A DNA stretch of 55,401 nt from NCBI GenBank assembly GCA_023418595.1, contig JAEZZI010000008.1:1-55401 (forward strand), read 5' to 3'. Position 1 is the first letter of the stretch. The number at the start of each line of letters is the position of its first letter. This document shows, in pieces, positions 32,760 through 41,454 of the stretch. Position numbers and translations under genes: made by a program. Under the pieces are notes generated by a model, which did not search any database, had not been told where the DNA came from, and saw only the letters and a program-made list of their open reading frames with translations. The stretch comes from Pseudomonadota bacterium. Lineage in GTDB: Bacteria; Pseudomonadota; Alphaproteobacteria; Sphingomonadales; Sphingomonadaceae.

Positions 32760-33852
32760 TGGGCACGCGCCGGCGGACAGCAGAATTGCCAAGCTCCGCC
32801 TGTTGCGTTCGCCGCGGATCGGCCCCGTCACCTATGCCCAACTGGTGGCCCGGTTCGGCAGCGCCACTGCGGCGCTTGACGCACTGCCGATGCTGGCCGC
32901 GCGCGGCGGGGGCAAGCCGCCGGAGATCGTGCCCTTGGCGCTGGTCGAGCGCGAAATCGCGTCGGTTGAGGGGTTGGGCGCGCGCTATCTGTTCATCGAT
33001 GATGGCGATTACCCGTGCTTGTTGGCCGAAATCGATTCGGCGCCGCCTGCGCTGATCGTGCGCGGCGATACGGCGCTGCTCGCCCGGCCCTGCGTCGCGA
33101 TGGTCGGCGCGCGCAATGCGTCGGCCGCGGCGCGCCGCTTCGCCCGCGACCTGGCGCATGCGCTGTCGGGCGAAGGGGTGACGATCGTGTCCGGGCTGGC
33201 GCGCGGCATCGATACCGCCGCGCACATCGGGTCGATCGATGGCGGCACGGTGGGGGTAATCGCCAGCGGCATCGACATCGCCTTTCCGCCGGAAAATGCC
33301 GAATTGCAGGAAGCGGTGGCGACGCGCGGCCTGTTGATCGCCGAACAGCCCCCGGGCGCGGAACCCCGCGCCCGCCAGTTCCCATGGCGCAACCGCATCA
33401 TCGCGGGCGCATCGCTGGCGACCGTGGTGGTCGAGGCTGCGCCCAAATCGGGGTCGCTGATCACCGCGCGGCTGGCGGGAGAGATGGGACGCGATGTGCT
33501 GGCAGTGCCCGGCAGCCCGCTCGACCCGCGGGCGCAGGGTTGCAATCTGCTGATCCGCGAAGGCGCGACGCTGGTGCAGAACGCCGCCGACATATTAGAG
33601 GCGGTGCGCCCGATCGACCACCGCGCGTTGCGTTCGCCGCAGAGCGATTACACCGCACCGCCCTCCGCGACCGACGCGAGCGACCGGGAACGGACGGCGG
33701 TGCTCGAACTGCTGTCACCCGTCGCGGTGGCGGTGGACGAAATCATTCGCCAGTCGGGCTTGCCGCCTGCCATCGTGCAGACGGTGCTGCTCGAACTCGA
33801 ACTGGCGGGGCGGCTAGAACGCCATGCAGGAGGGCGCGTGAGTTTGGTGTAA
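32752..33852 (+). CDS. dprA: DNA-processing protein DprA
   Basis: DprA binds single-stranded DNA and loads RecA during natural transformation. The 366-residue protein has an N-terminal helical part, the Rossmann-like core (VAMVGARNASAAARRFARDLA, then IVSGLARGIDTAAH, then GVIASGIDIAFPPEN, then FPWRNRIIAGAS, then GSLITARLAGEMGRDVLAVPG), and a C-terminal winged-helix domain (ELLSPVAVAVDEIIRQSGLP). The GTG at 32752 overlaps plsY, an arrangement seen in many alphaproteobacteria. Its presence does not prove competence. Confidence 0.95.
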   Translation: MADGHAPADSRIAKLRLLRSPRIGPVTYAQLVARFGSATAALDALPMLAARGGGKPPEIVPLALVEREIASVEGLGARYLFIDDGDYPCLLAEIDSAPPALIVRGDTALLARPCVAMVGARNASAAARRFARDLAHALSGEGVTIVSGLARGIDTAAHIGSIDGGTVGVIASGIDIAFPPENAELQEAVATRGLLIAEQPPGAEPRARQFPWRNRIIAGASLATVVVEAAPKSGSLITARLAGEMGRDVLAVPGSPLDPRAQGCNLLIREGATLVQNAADILEAVRPIDHRALRSPQSDYTAPPSATDASDRERTAVLELLSPVAVAVDEIIRQSGLPPAIVQTVLLELELAGRLERHAGGRVSLV

Positions 33853-33866
33853 GCGCGACCCCGCAA

Positions 33867-33943
33867 CCGTTCGTTTCGAGCGAAGTCGAGAAACGCGAAG
33901 TAAGCGCTCGCAAGCGTTTCTCGACTTCGCTCGAAACGAACGG
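33867..33943. repeat. Palindromic repeat, TTCGAG family
   Basis: A near-perfect copy with left arm TTCGAGCGAAGTCGAGAAAC and its reverse complement on the right, about 20 bases apart. It lies between convergent dprA and the hemerythrin gene. Confidence 0.92.
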
Positions 33944-33978
33944 GTTTGTGTTGGCAGTTTTGGAAAGGTTGGGACCAA

Positions 33979-34419
33979 TCAGGCCGCAACTGCGTCCTGG
34001 CGCAGCTTGATCTGCGCCGCCCGCAGCGCCATCGGATAGAGCAGGTCGTTCTCCACCTTCACCCGCGCCGCCAGCCGGGCGAGGATTTCGGCGCTGTCCT
34101 CGGCAAAACCCTGGGCGTCGGCGTCGATCGCTTCGCGCGACCAGCGGGCGACATAGATCGTCCAGTCGGCGGCAAGCGTTTCGAATTTCGCCACCGCGTC
34201 GCGCGCGGCGCTGGCGGTGGCTTCGTCGGCGCTGGTCATCAGCCGGGGATAGATGTCGGCATCCTCGCGCGCCAGATGACCGGCGAGATCGTCCGCCAGT
34301 GCGGCAAGCGCGGCGTGTTTCGTGTCGGCATTTTCGTCCGCTTCGATCGTGCGGGCCAGCGTGCGTGCAAGGACGGTGATTTCGGCATGTTCGCCGATCA
34401 GGCGTTCGAACGAATACAT
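33979..34419 (-). CDS. Hemerythrin HHE-domain protein
   Basis: A 146-residue four-helix-bundle protein with putative di-iron ligands: His in IGEHAEI, His/Glu in LAGHLAREDADIYPRL and Glu in VKVENDLLYPMA. The usual last histidine pattern is not obvious, so metal binding may be incomplete. Relatives sense or store oxygen, or handle iron and nitric oxide. It is a single gene divergent from topA. Confidence 0.82.
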   Translation of the reverse strand: MYSFERLIGEHAEITVLARTLARTIEADENADTKHAALAALADDLAGHLAREDADIYPRLMTSADEATASAARDAVAKFETLAADWTIYVARWSREAIDADAQGFAEDSAEILARLAARVKVENDLLYPMALRAAQIKLRQDAVAA

Positions 34420-34543
34420 CGATTGGCTCCCCGTGCCCCGTCATGCCCGATCAGGGGTTAAGGAAAAGCGACTGGCGGATGCTTGACGGTGCGCCTACCT
34501 CCCCGTCACGCTCGCGCGTACACGTAAGGGACCATTTTCGCTC

Positions 34544-37150
34544 ATGCAGCTCGTCATCGTCGAATCGCCGGCCAAGGCCAAAACCATCGAGAAATATCTG
34601 GGCGGCGACTTCAAGGTGCTCGCCTCCTACGGCCATGTCCGCGACCTGCCCGCCAAGGACGGATCGGTGCAGCCCGACGACGGCTTCGCGATGGAATGGG
34701 AAACCTATGGCGACAAGGCCAAGCAGCTAAAGGCGATCACCGACGCGGCAAAGGGCGCCGACCGCCTCATCCTAGCGACCGACCCTGACCGCGAAGGCGA
34801 GGCGATTTCGTGGCATGTCCAGGAAGTGCTGGCGAAGAAGAAGGCGCTGCCCGCCAAGGTCGACCGCGTGACGTTCAACGCGATCACCAAGGCGGCGGTG
34901 ACGCAAGCGATGGAGAAGCCGCGCGCTCTCGATACCGATCTGATTGATGCGTATCGCGCGCGGCGGGCGCTCGATTATCTGGTCGGCTTCACCTTGTCGC
35001 CGGTGCTGTGGCGCAAGCTGCCCGGCGCCAAGTCGGCAGGCCGGGTCCAGTCGGTGGCGCTGCGCCTGATCGTCGAGCGCGAGCGCGAGATCGAGGGCTT
35101 CACCCCGCAGGAATATTGGTCGGTCACCGCCCATCTGGAGGCCGACGGCACCGCGTTCGACGCGCGGCTGATGCGGTTCGAGGGCGAAAAGATCGAGCGC
35201 CTGTCGATCGGCGACGGCGCGAGCGCGAACCGCGCCAAGGCAGCGGTCGAGGCGGGCAATTTCTCGGTCACGAACGTCGAGACCAAGCCCGCGACGCGCA
35301 ACCCGCCGCCGCCGTTCACGACCTCTACCTTGCAACAGGAAGCCGCGCGCAAACTGGGCTTTTCGGCCAGCCACACGATGCGGATCGCGCAGGGTCTCTA
35401 CGAGGACGGCGCGATCACCTATATGCGAACCGATGGCGTCCAGATGGACGCGTCGGCGATCGACGATGCGCGCCGCGCGATCGTCAACCGCTATGACGGC
35501 GGCTATGTCCCCGACAAGCCGCGGCAATATCAGACCAAGGCGAAGAACGCGCAGGAAGCCCACGAAGCGATCCGCCCGACCGATTTTGCGAAGGATCGGC
35601 TGGGTTCGGGCGATCATGCGCGGCTGTACGACCTGATCTGGAAGCGCGCGATGGCGAGCCAGATGGCGTCGGCGCGGATGGAGCGCACCTCGATCGAACT
35701 GGAGGACGGCACCGGGCGCCACGCATTGCGCGCCACGGGTCAGGTGGTGCTCTTCCCCGGCTATCTCGCGCTCTACGAGGAAGGCCAGGATGATGTTGGT
35801 CGCGGCTCTGGCAAACATGCCGACGCCGATGGCGCCGACGAGGATTCGAAGCGGCTGCCGCTGCTGCGTTCGGGCGATTCGCCTGCGAAGAAGGGCGTCG
35901 ATGCCGAACAGCATTTCACCCAGCCGCCGCCGCGCTTTTCGGAGGCGTCATTGGTCAAGCGGCTGGAGGAACTGGGGATCGGGCGTCCGTCGACCTATGC
36001 CTCGATCATTCAGGTGCTCAAGGACCGCGGCTATGCCCGCGTCGAGAAGAACCGCTTTTTCGCCGAGGAATCAGGACGGCTGCTGACCGCCTTCCTCGAA
36101 CGCTTCTTCGAGAAATACGTGTCCTACGACTTCACCGCGGGGCTTGAGGACGAGCTGGACGACGTGTCGGGCGGGCGGGCCGAATGGCAGGCGGTGCTCG
36201 ATGCCTTCTGGGCGGATTTCAAACCGCGCACGACCGAGGTGATGGAGTTCAAGCCATCCGAAGTGACGGCGGAACTCGACCAGTTCCTCGAACCCTATCT
36301 GTTTCCCGCCAAGGCCGATGGCAGCGACCCGCGGCTATGCCCCAATTGCGGCGAGGGACGGCTGGCGCTGCGCGGCGGGCGGTTCGGCGCGTTCGTGGCG
36401 TGCTCCAACTATCCCGATTGCAAATTCACCCGCCGCTTCGCGCAGCCGGGCGGCGAGGGCGACACTGGCGACGCTACGCCCGAGACGCTGGGCAACGATC
36501 CCGAAACCGGGCTGCCGGTCGAGCGCAAGTCGGGCCGGTTCGGGCCGTATATCCAGCTGGGCGAAGGCAAGGAGGCGAAGCGCGCGTCGATTCCGAAGGA
36601 CCTGCCGGGCGAACTCGACCTCGAATGGGCGCTCAAACTGCTGTCGCTACCGCGCACCATCGGTAATCACCCGGAGACCGGCGAGCCGATCGAGGCGGCG
36701 ATCGGGCGCTATGGGCCGTATCTGAAACATGCGGGCAAATATGCGCGGCTGACTTCCACGGCCGAAGTGTTCGAGACGGGGATGAACGCGGCGGTGGTCA
36801 AGCTGGCGGAGGCCGCCGCGAACGGCGGGCGTCCGGCGCGGGGCGCGGCGCGCGAGCCGCTCAAGGTGCTGGGCAAGCATCCGCGGACCGAGCTTGAGAT
36901 CAAGCTGATGGAGGGACGCTACGGCCCTTATGTCTCCGATGGCGAGACCAATGCGACGATCCCGAAATCGGTCGAGAAGGATGCGTTGACGCTGGAAGAG
37001 GCGGCGCAGCTGATCGACGCGCGCGCGGCGGCGGCTCCGGCGAAGAAGGGCGCGAAGAAGAAAGCTGCGCCAAAGAAAGCGGCGGCGAAGAAGCCTGCGG
37101 CCAAGAAGAAATCGCCCGCGAAGAAGGTGCCCGCGAAGAAGGCAGACTAA
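34544..37150 (+). CDS. topA: DNA topoisomerase I
   Basis: TopA relaxes negative supercoils. The 868-residue protein has the N-terminal TOPRIM domain (MQLVIVESPAKAKTIEKYLG and LATDPDREGEAISWH), the catalytic Tyr293 in GAITYMRTDGVQMD, and one C4 zinc ribbon (CPNCGEGRLALRGGRFGAFVACSNYPDC). After the ribbon come repeats of an RYGPYL-type motif, followed by a long Lys/Ala-rich tail (AKKGAKKKAAPKKAAAKK). That tail is common in alphaproteobacterial TopA and may aid DNA binding. Confidence 0.97.
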   Translation: MQLVIVESPAKAKTIEKYLGGDFKVLASYGHVRDLPAKDGSVQPDDGFAMEWETYGDKAKQLKAITDAAKGADRLILATDPDREGEAISWHVQEVLAKKKALPAKVDRVTFNAITKAAVTQAMEKPRALDTDLIDAYRARRALDYLVGFTLSPVLWRKLPGAKSAGRVQSVALRLIVEREREIEGFTPQEYWSVTAHLEADGTAFDARLMRFEGEKIERLSIGDGASANRAKAAVEAGNFSVTNVETKPATRNPPPPFTTSTLQQEAARKLGFSASHTMRIAQGLYEDGAITYMRTDGVQMDASAIDDARRAIVNRYDGGYVPDKPRQYQTKAKNAQEAHEAIRPTDFAKDRLGSGDHARLYDLIWKRAMASQMASARMERTSIELEDGTGRHALRATGQVVLFPGYLALYEEGQDDVGRGSGKHADADGADEDSKRLPLLRSGDSPAKKGVDAEQHFTQPPPRFSEASLVKRLEELGIGRPSTYASIIQVLKDRGYARVEKNRFFAEESGRLLTAFLERFFEKYVSYDFTAGLEDELDDVSGGRAEWQAVLDAFWADFKPRTTEVMEFKPSEVTAELDQFLEPYLFPAKADGSDPRLCPNCGEGRLALRGGRFGAFVACSNYPDCKFTRRFAQPGGEGDTGDATPETLGNDPETGLPVERKSGRFGPYIQLGEGKEAKRASIPKDLPGELDLEWALKLLSLPRTIGNHPETGEPIEAAIGRYGPYLKHAGKYARLTSTAEVFETGMNAAVVKLAEAAANGGRPARGAAREPLKVLGKHPRTELEIKLMEGRYGPYVSDGETNATIPKSVEKDALTLEEAAQLIDARAAAAPAKKGAKKKAAPKKAAAKKPAAKKKSPAKKVPAKKAD

Positions 37151-37152
37151 AT

Positions 37153-37292
37153 CCTCCCTCAGCGGTGGGCGGGGACCATGCGTAGCATGGGGAGGGCACA
37201 CCCCGGAAAGTGTCGCTCGAAGCTGTGAGGCTGCGCATCGCCGCGCCCCCTCCGTCAGCGCTTGCGCGCTGCCACCTCCCCGTGCCGGGGAG
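37153..37292. repeat. Inverted repeat, CCTCCCC family
   Basis: The left arm is partly degraded (CCTCCCTCAGCGGTGGGCGG). The right arm is intact: CCCCCTCCGTCAGC, an AGCGCTTGCGCGCT hairpin, then CCTCCCCGTGCCGGGGAGG. It begins 2 bases after the topA stop and ends 9 bases before the stop of the convergent Sel1-like gene. Confidence 0.8.
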
Positions 37293-37301
37293 GAACTGAG
37301 G

Positions 37302-37598
37302 TCAAGCCGCCCGCGCCGTCGTCATCTGCAACCACGCCCGCGCCTGTTTCTGCGCTTCGGCGATTTCGCGCGCCGTCATGTCTTCGGAAATTTCGGCACG
37401 ACATTCCTGCGCGCGTTCGTTGCCGCGCATCGCCGCGATGTTGAACCATTTATGCGCTTCGATCAGGTCGATGTCGGTGCCCTCGGCCCCGCTCGAATAG
37501 AAGATGCCCAGATCGTGGCAGGCTTCGGAACAACCGTTCGCAGCCTCCATCATCCGGCTGTCGATCAGATATTGTGCGCTTTTGAGGCTGTTGCCCAT
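37302..37598 (-). CDS. Sel1-like repeat protein
   Basis: A 98-residue protein built around one or two Sel1/TPR-like repeats (ACHDLGIFYSSGAEGTDIDLIEAHKWFNIAAMRGNERAQ is the recognisable unit, split here by its GTD insertion). It has no signal peptide and ends in a helical tail rich in Ala and Gln. Such small Sel1 proteins usually mediate protein contacts. The ATG at 37598 is chosen; an earlier in-frame ATG would add MGQIGGRD. It is a single gene. Confidence 0.75.
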   Translation of the reverse strand: MGNSLKSAQYLIDSRMMEAANGCSEACHDLGIFYSSGAEGTDIDLIEAHKWFNIAAMRGNERAQECRAEISEDMTAREIAEAQKQARAWLQMTTARAA

Positions 37599-37664
37599 GT
37601 CACGTCCCCCAATTTGACCCATCGGGCAAAATGGCGGGGCAATCTCTACAAATGGTTAACGGCT

Positions 37665-38513
37665 TTAACCTTGTTCGGAAAGCATGACCGGCACGTTGTC
37701 GATCAGTCGCGTACCGCCCAGTTTGGCCGCCGCGAGCAAGCGCATCGCGCGCGAAGGATCGGGCGCGCCGAGTGTCGCTGCATCGACCAGTTCGACATAA
37801 CCGATCGCAAAGCCTGCGGCCCTCAGTGTGGCGCGTGCCTGATCGAGCGCGGCGGCGGCTTCGTCGCCCTGTTCGATCCGCCGCGCGGCGACACCCAGCG
37901 CGCGGGGCAGCGCGACGGCAGCCGCGCGGTCCTTGTCGGACAGATAGAGGTTGCGCGACGACAGCGCCAATCCGTCATCATCGCGCTGGGTCGGCACGCC
38001 GCGAATGTCGATGGGCAGGTTCAGGTCGGCGACCATCCGGCGGATGACCGCGAGTTGCTGGAAATCCTTTTCGCCAAACAGCGCGACATCCGCCTGCGTT
38101 TGCGCGAACAGCTTTGCGACCACGGTTGCCACCCCGTCGAAATGGCCGGGCCGGTGCGCGCCGTCGAGCAGTTCGCTGATCCCCGACACGCTGATGCTGG
38201 TCGCGAAACCGTCCGGATACATCACCTCGACCGGCGGCGCCCACAAGATGTCGACGCCCGCCTCGGTCAGCATCCGCGCATCGGTCTGTTCGCGGCGGGG
38301 ATAGCGGGCAAGGTCCTCGTTCGGTCCGAATTGCAGCGGGTTGACGAAGATCGACACGATCACCCGCGGCGCGGCGCGCTTCGCTTCCTCGACCAGCGCC
38401 ATGTGTCCGGCGTGGAGCGCGCCCATCGTCGGCACCAGTGCGATGGCCTCGCCCGCTTCGCGGAAAGCGGCGGTCGTGGTTCGCAGGTCGTCAAGGTCAC
38501 GGATGGTTTGCAC
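37665..38513 (-). CDS. panC: Pantothenate synthetase
   Basis: PanC ligates pantoate and beta-alanine with ATP. The 282-residue protein has LVPTMGALHAGHMALVEEAKRAA (the HxGH nucleotide motif), SIFVNPLQFGPNEDLARYPR, HFDGVATVVAKLF, FGEKDFQQLAVIRRM and SSRNLYLS. The start is GTG at 38513. It is divergent from mipZ with about 80 bases between. Confidence 0.95.
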   Translation of the reverse strand: MQTIRDLDDLRTTTAAFREAGEAIALVPTMGALHAGHMALVEEAKRAAPRVIVSIFVNPLQFGPNEDLARYPRREQTDARMLTEAGVDILWAPPVEVMYPDGFATSISVSGISELLDGAHRPGHFDGVATVVAKLFAQTQADVALFGEKDFQQLAVIRRMVADLNLPIDIRGVPTQRDDDGLALSSRNLYLSDKDRAAAVALPRALGVAARRIEQGDEAAAALDQARATLRAAGFAIGYVELVDAATLGAPDPSRAMRLLAAAKLGGTRLIDNVPVMLSEQG

Positions 38514-38596
38514 AGGCTCGCGCCCTTCGGGTAGGAGAGGTGGAGCCGCGCTTACTATGGGTGGGGGCCGCGGCGATCAACAAAGGAAGTCTTGTC

Positions 38597-39403
38597 GTGA
38601 CAAGTGGTGGTTCGGGGCGACTGCACGTCATCGTGTTCGCGAACGAGAAGGGCGGGACCGGCAAATCGACGACCGCGGTCCACACCGCGATCGCGCTGGC
38701 GGCAAAGGGCGCGCGGGTTTCCGCGCTCGATCTCGACCATCGCCAGCGGACGCTGGGCCGCTATCTCGACAACCGGCTGGCGACGATCAAGCGGACGGGG
38801 CGCGATCTGCCGATGCCGCGCTACGCGACGCATGACGGCGAGAATATGGACGTGTTCAACGGCCATCTCGAGGAACTGGCGAAGGGCGCGGATTATCTGG
38901 TGATCGATACGCCGGGCCGCGACGACCAATTCGCGCGCATCGCCGTCACCAACGCCGACACGCTGATCACGCCGATGAACGACAGCTTCGTCGATTTCGA
39001 CCTGATCGGCCAGGTGGACCCGGATACGTTCAAGGTGACGCGCCCCAGCTTCTATTCCGAACTGATCTGGGAATCGCGCAAGCGGCGGGCCAAGGCCGAC
39101 GGCGCGACGATCGACTGGATCGTGCTGCGCAACCGGCTCCAGCATATCGAGGCGCGCAACATGCGCCGCGTGCAGGAAGCGATCGAGGCACTGTCGAAGC
39201 GCGTCGGTTTCCGCGTCATTCCGGGCCTGTCCGAACGCGTCATCTATCGCGAATTGTTCCCGCAGGGGCTGACCATGCTCGATTCAAAGGAATTCGGTCA
39301 GATGGGGTTGAGCCACGTCGCCGCGCGGCAGGAATTGCGCGAGATGATGTCGGGGATGGCGCTGCCCGAATCGGCGCCGCTCCAGCCGCAACTGGTCGCC
39401 TGA
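38597..39403 (+). CDS. mipZ: Division-plane positioning ATPase MipZ
   Basis: MipZ is a ParA-like ATPase that forms a gradient from the cell poles and inhibits FtsZ, placing the septum at midcell in alphaproteobacteria. The 268-residue protein has the deviant Walker A loop ANEKGGTGKSTTAVH, DLDHRQRTLGRYLDNR, IDTPGRDD, TPMNDSFVDFDLIGQVD and the C-terminal RVGFRVIPGLSERVIYRELFPQGLT, which closely follow Caulobacter MipZ. The GTG at 38597 gives this N-terminus. The next gene, a membrane J-protein, overlaps its stop. Confidence 0.93.
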   Translation: MTSGGSGRLHVIVFANEKGGTGKSTTAVHTAIALAAKGARVSALDLDHRQRTLGRYLDNRLATIKRTGRDLPMPRYATHDGENMDVFNGHLEELAKGADYLVIDTPGRDDQFARIAVTNADTLITPMNDSFVDFDLIGQVDPDTFKVTRPSFYSELIWESRKRRAKADGATIDWIVLRNRLQHIEARNMRRVQEAIEALSKRVGFRVIPGLSERVIYRELFPQGLTMLDSKEFGQMGLSHVAARQELREMMSGMALPESAPLQPQLVA

Positions 39404-39654
39404 TGGGCAAGATACTCCTGATCGTCGTGCTGGCGGCGGCAGTCATCTGGTGGCTGAAGCGCGGTCCGAAGCCCGCCATATCCGACAGCGAGGCGCGCGC
39501 CGTGCTGGGGGTGTCCGCCGACGCCGACGCCGACGCGATCCGCGCGGCGCACCGCCGTCTGGTGAGCGCGGTCCATCCCGACAGGGGCGGGTCGGCGGAT
39601 CTGACCCAGCGGCTGAATGCGGCGCGGGACGTGCTGTTGAAGCGACTTGGGTGA
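39403..39654 (+). CDS. Small membrane-anchored J-domain protein
   Basis: An 83-residue protein with one N-terminal transmembrane helix (MGKILLIVVLAAAVIWWL) and a compact J-domain-like C-terminus (EARAVLGVSADADADAIRAAHRRLVSAVHPDRGG with HPD). This layout recalls the mitochondrial Tim14/Pam18 type and small bacterial membrane J-proteins. It is coupled to mipZ by TGATG. A partnership with DnaK at the membrane is inferred. A specific link to cell division is suggested only by the coupling. Confidence 0.85.
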   Translation: MGKILLIVVLAAAVIWWLKRGPKPAISDSEARAVLGVSADADADAIRAAHRRLVSAVHPDRGGSADLTQRLNAARDVLLKRLG

Positions 39655-39691
39655 ATCCCACTTTGTGCGCCTGTTCTTCCTTCACCGTTGG

Positions 39692-39803
39692 TCCTGAGTA
39701 GGGGCTGAGCATCGTCGAAGACCCGTATCGAAGGATCGCCCTGAGGGCTGTCCTTCGATACGCCATTTCGACTTCGCTCAATGGCACTCAGACAAACTGA
39801 GTT
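39692..39803. repeat. Compound palindrome between the J-protein and pgm genes
   Basis: GTATCGAAGGA (39725) pairs exactly with TCCTTCGATAC (39751) around the small hairpin GCCCTGAGGGC. A second hairpin, GCCATT/AATGGC, follows with TCGACTTCGC in its loop, which links it to the TTCGAG family. The rest of 39655-39947 contains nothing else I can assign except the ribosome-binding site of the next gene. Confidence 0.8.
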
Positions 39804-39947
39804 TTTTTGGCAGGATGCGCTTGTCGTGGTTGAGGGATGGGGTAACCCACCGCACCATTCCCGTACCGCGCCAGAATCCGGTTGAACTTTTCGTCCCCGT
39901 CACGAATTGAACCCGCGACTGGCCGTCCGGCCTTCAGGGAGGTTTCA

Positions 39948-41336
39948 TTGACGCACCGTTTCGATCCCACTTCGCTCCGCGAATACGACATTCGCGGCAT
40001 TGTCGGCCGCACGCTGGGCGCGGAGGACGCGCGCGCGATCGGGCGCGGTTTCGCGACGTTGCTGCGTCGCGCGGGCGGCACGCGGGTCGCGGTCGGGCGC
40101 GACGGGCGCAAATCCTCGCCCGAACTCGAAATGGCGCTGGTCGACGGCTTGACCGCAAGCGGCGTCGATGTGGTGCGCGTCGGGCTCGGCCCCACGCCGA
40201 TGCTCTACTACGCCGAAGCGACGTTAGAGGTGGATGGCGGCATCCAGATAACCGGCAGCCATAATCCCAGCGATTATAATGGCTTCAAAATGGTGTTTCA
40301 GCACCGTCCCTTTTTCGGCGCCGACATTCAGGAAATCGGCCGCCTTGCCGAGAATGGCGACTGGGAAGATGCCGAAAGCCGCGGGTCGGTCAGCGATGTG
40401 GATATCGTCGACGATTATGTCGGGCGGCTGATGGCGGGCTATGCCGGCGGCACCTATCGCATCGGCTGGGATGCCGGGAACGGCGCGTCGGGTCCGGTCA
40501 TCGAGAAGCTGACCAAGCTGCTGCCGGGTGAGCATCACTTGCTGTTTACCGATGTCGACAGCGATTTCCCCAACCATCATCCCGATCCCACCGAAGAAAA
40601 GAATCTGGCCGATCTGAAGCGGCTGGTCGCCGAGAAGCAGCTCGATTTCGGACTGGCTTTCGACGGCGATGGCGATCGGATCGGCGCGATCGACGGCGAA
40701 GGCCGCGTGATCTGGGGCGATCAGCTTCTCTCCATATTGGCCGAACCTGTGCTTCGTCAGGAGCCGGGCGCGACGATCATCGCGGACGTGAAGGCGTCGC
40801 AGATGCTCTACGACCGGATCGCCGAGCTGGGCGGCAAGCCGGTGATGTGGAAGACCGGGCACAGCCTGGTGAAGACCAAGATGAAGGAAACCGGCGCGCC
40901 ACTGGCCGGCGAAATGTCCGGGCACATCTTTTTCGCGCAGGATTATTACGGGTTCGACGACGCGCAATATGCCGCGGTCCAGCTGATCCGCGCGCTGCAT
41001 GTCATCGGCAAGTCGCTGACCGAGTTGCGCAGCGAAATGCCTGCGCTGGTCAACACGCCGGAAATGCGGTTCACGGTCGATGAAAGCCGCAAGTTCGATA
41101 TCGTCGATGAGGTGCTCGACCGGCTGGAAAAGGAAGGCGCGAACGTCGATCGCACCGACGGCGCGCGGGTGAATACCGCCGATGGCTGGTGGTTGCTGCG
41201 GGCGTCGAATACCCAGGACGTGCTGGTGGCGCGCGCGGAGTCGAACGATCAGGCGGGGCTCGACCGGCTGGTGGCGCAGATCGACGCCCAGCTTGCCGCG
41301 AGCGGTGTGGAGCGCGGGCCGCAAGCGGAACATTGA
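39948..41336 (+). CDS. Phosphomannomutase/phosphoglucomutase
   Basis: An alpha-D-phosphohexomutase of the AlgC/PMM-PGM type, 462 residues, that makes mannose 1-phosphate or glucose 1-phosphate for exopolysaccharide and LPS sugars. It has FDPTSLREYDIRGIVGRTL, the phosphoserine Ser104 in TGSHNPSDYNGFKM, FDGDGDRIGAID, EMSGHIFFAQDYYGFDD and ASNTQDVLVARAES. The start is TTG 39948, because AGGGAGG lies 5 bases before it; a TTG 66 bases upstream in frame lacks such a site. It is separate from glmM, which is the glucosamine-specific paralogue. Confidence 0.93.
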   Translation: MTHRFDPTSLREYDIRGIVGRTLGAEDARAIGRGFATLLRRAGGTRVAVGRDGRKSSPELEMALVDGLTASGVDVVRVGLGPTPMLYYAEATLEVDGGIQITGSHNPSDYNGFKMVFQHRPFFGADIQEIGRLAENGDWEDAESRGSVSDVDIVDDYVGRLMAGYAGGTYRIGWDAGNGASGPVIEKLTKLLPGEHHLLFTDVDSDFPNHHPDPTEEKNLADLKRLVAEKQLDFGLAFDGDGDRIGAIDGEGRVIWGDQLLSILAEPVLRQEPGATIIADVKASQMLYDRIAELGGKPVMWKTGHSLVKTKMKETGAPLAGEMSGHIFFAQDYYGFDDAQYAAVQLIRALHVIGKSLTELRSEMPALVNTPEMRFTVDESRKFDIVDEVLDRLEKEGANVDRTDGARVNTADGWWLLRASNTQDVLVARAESNDQAGLDRLVAQIDAQLAASGVERGPQAEH

Positions 41337-41360
41337 TCGCTGCGATTTGACGCCGGCACC

Positions 41361-41391
41361 ACGTCATCCCGGAACCGGTCCGGGGTGACGT
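41361..41391. repeat. Short CCGGCC-family hairpin
   Basis: GTCATCCCGG and CCGGGGTGAC pair around AACCGGT. It has the same outer ends as the long elements at 793 and 48080 but lacks the second arm. Confidence 0.7.
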
Positions 41392-41454
41392 GTCGGGCGG
41401 GAGCGGACGACTCTTTGAACGCAAACACTGGCATCCCGCGGTCGTTTCCCCCAC

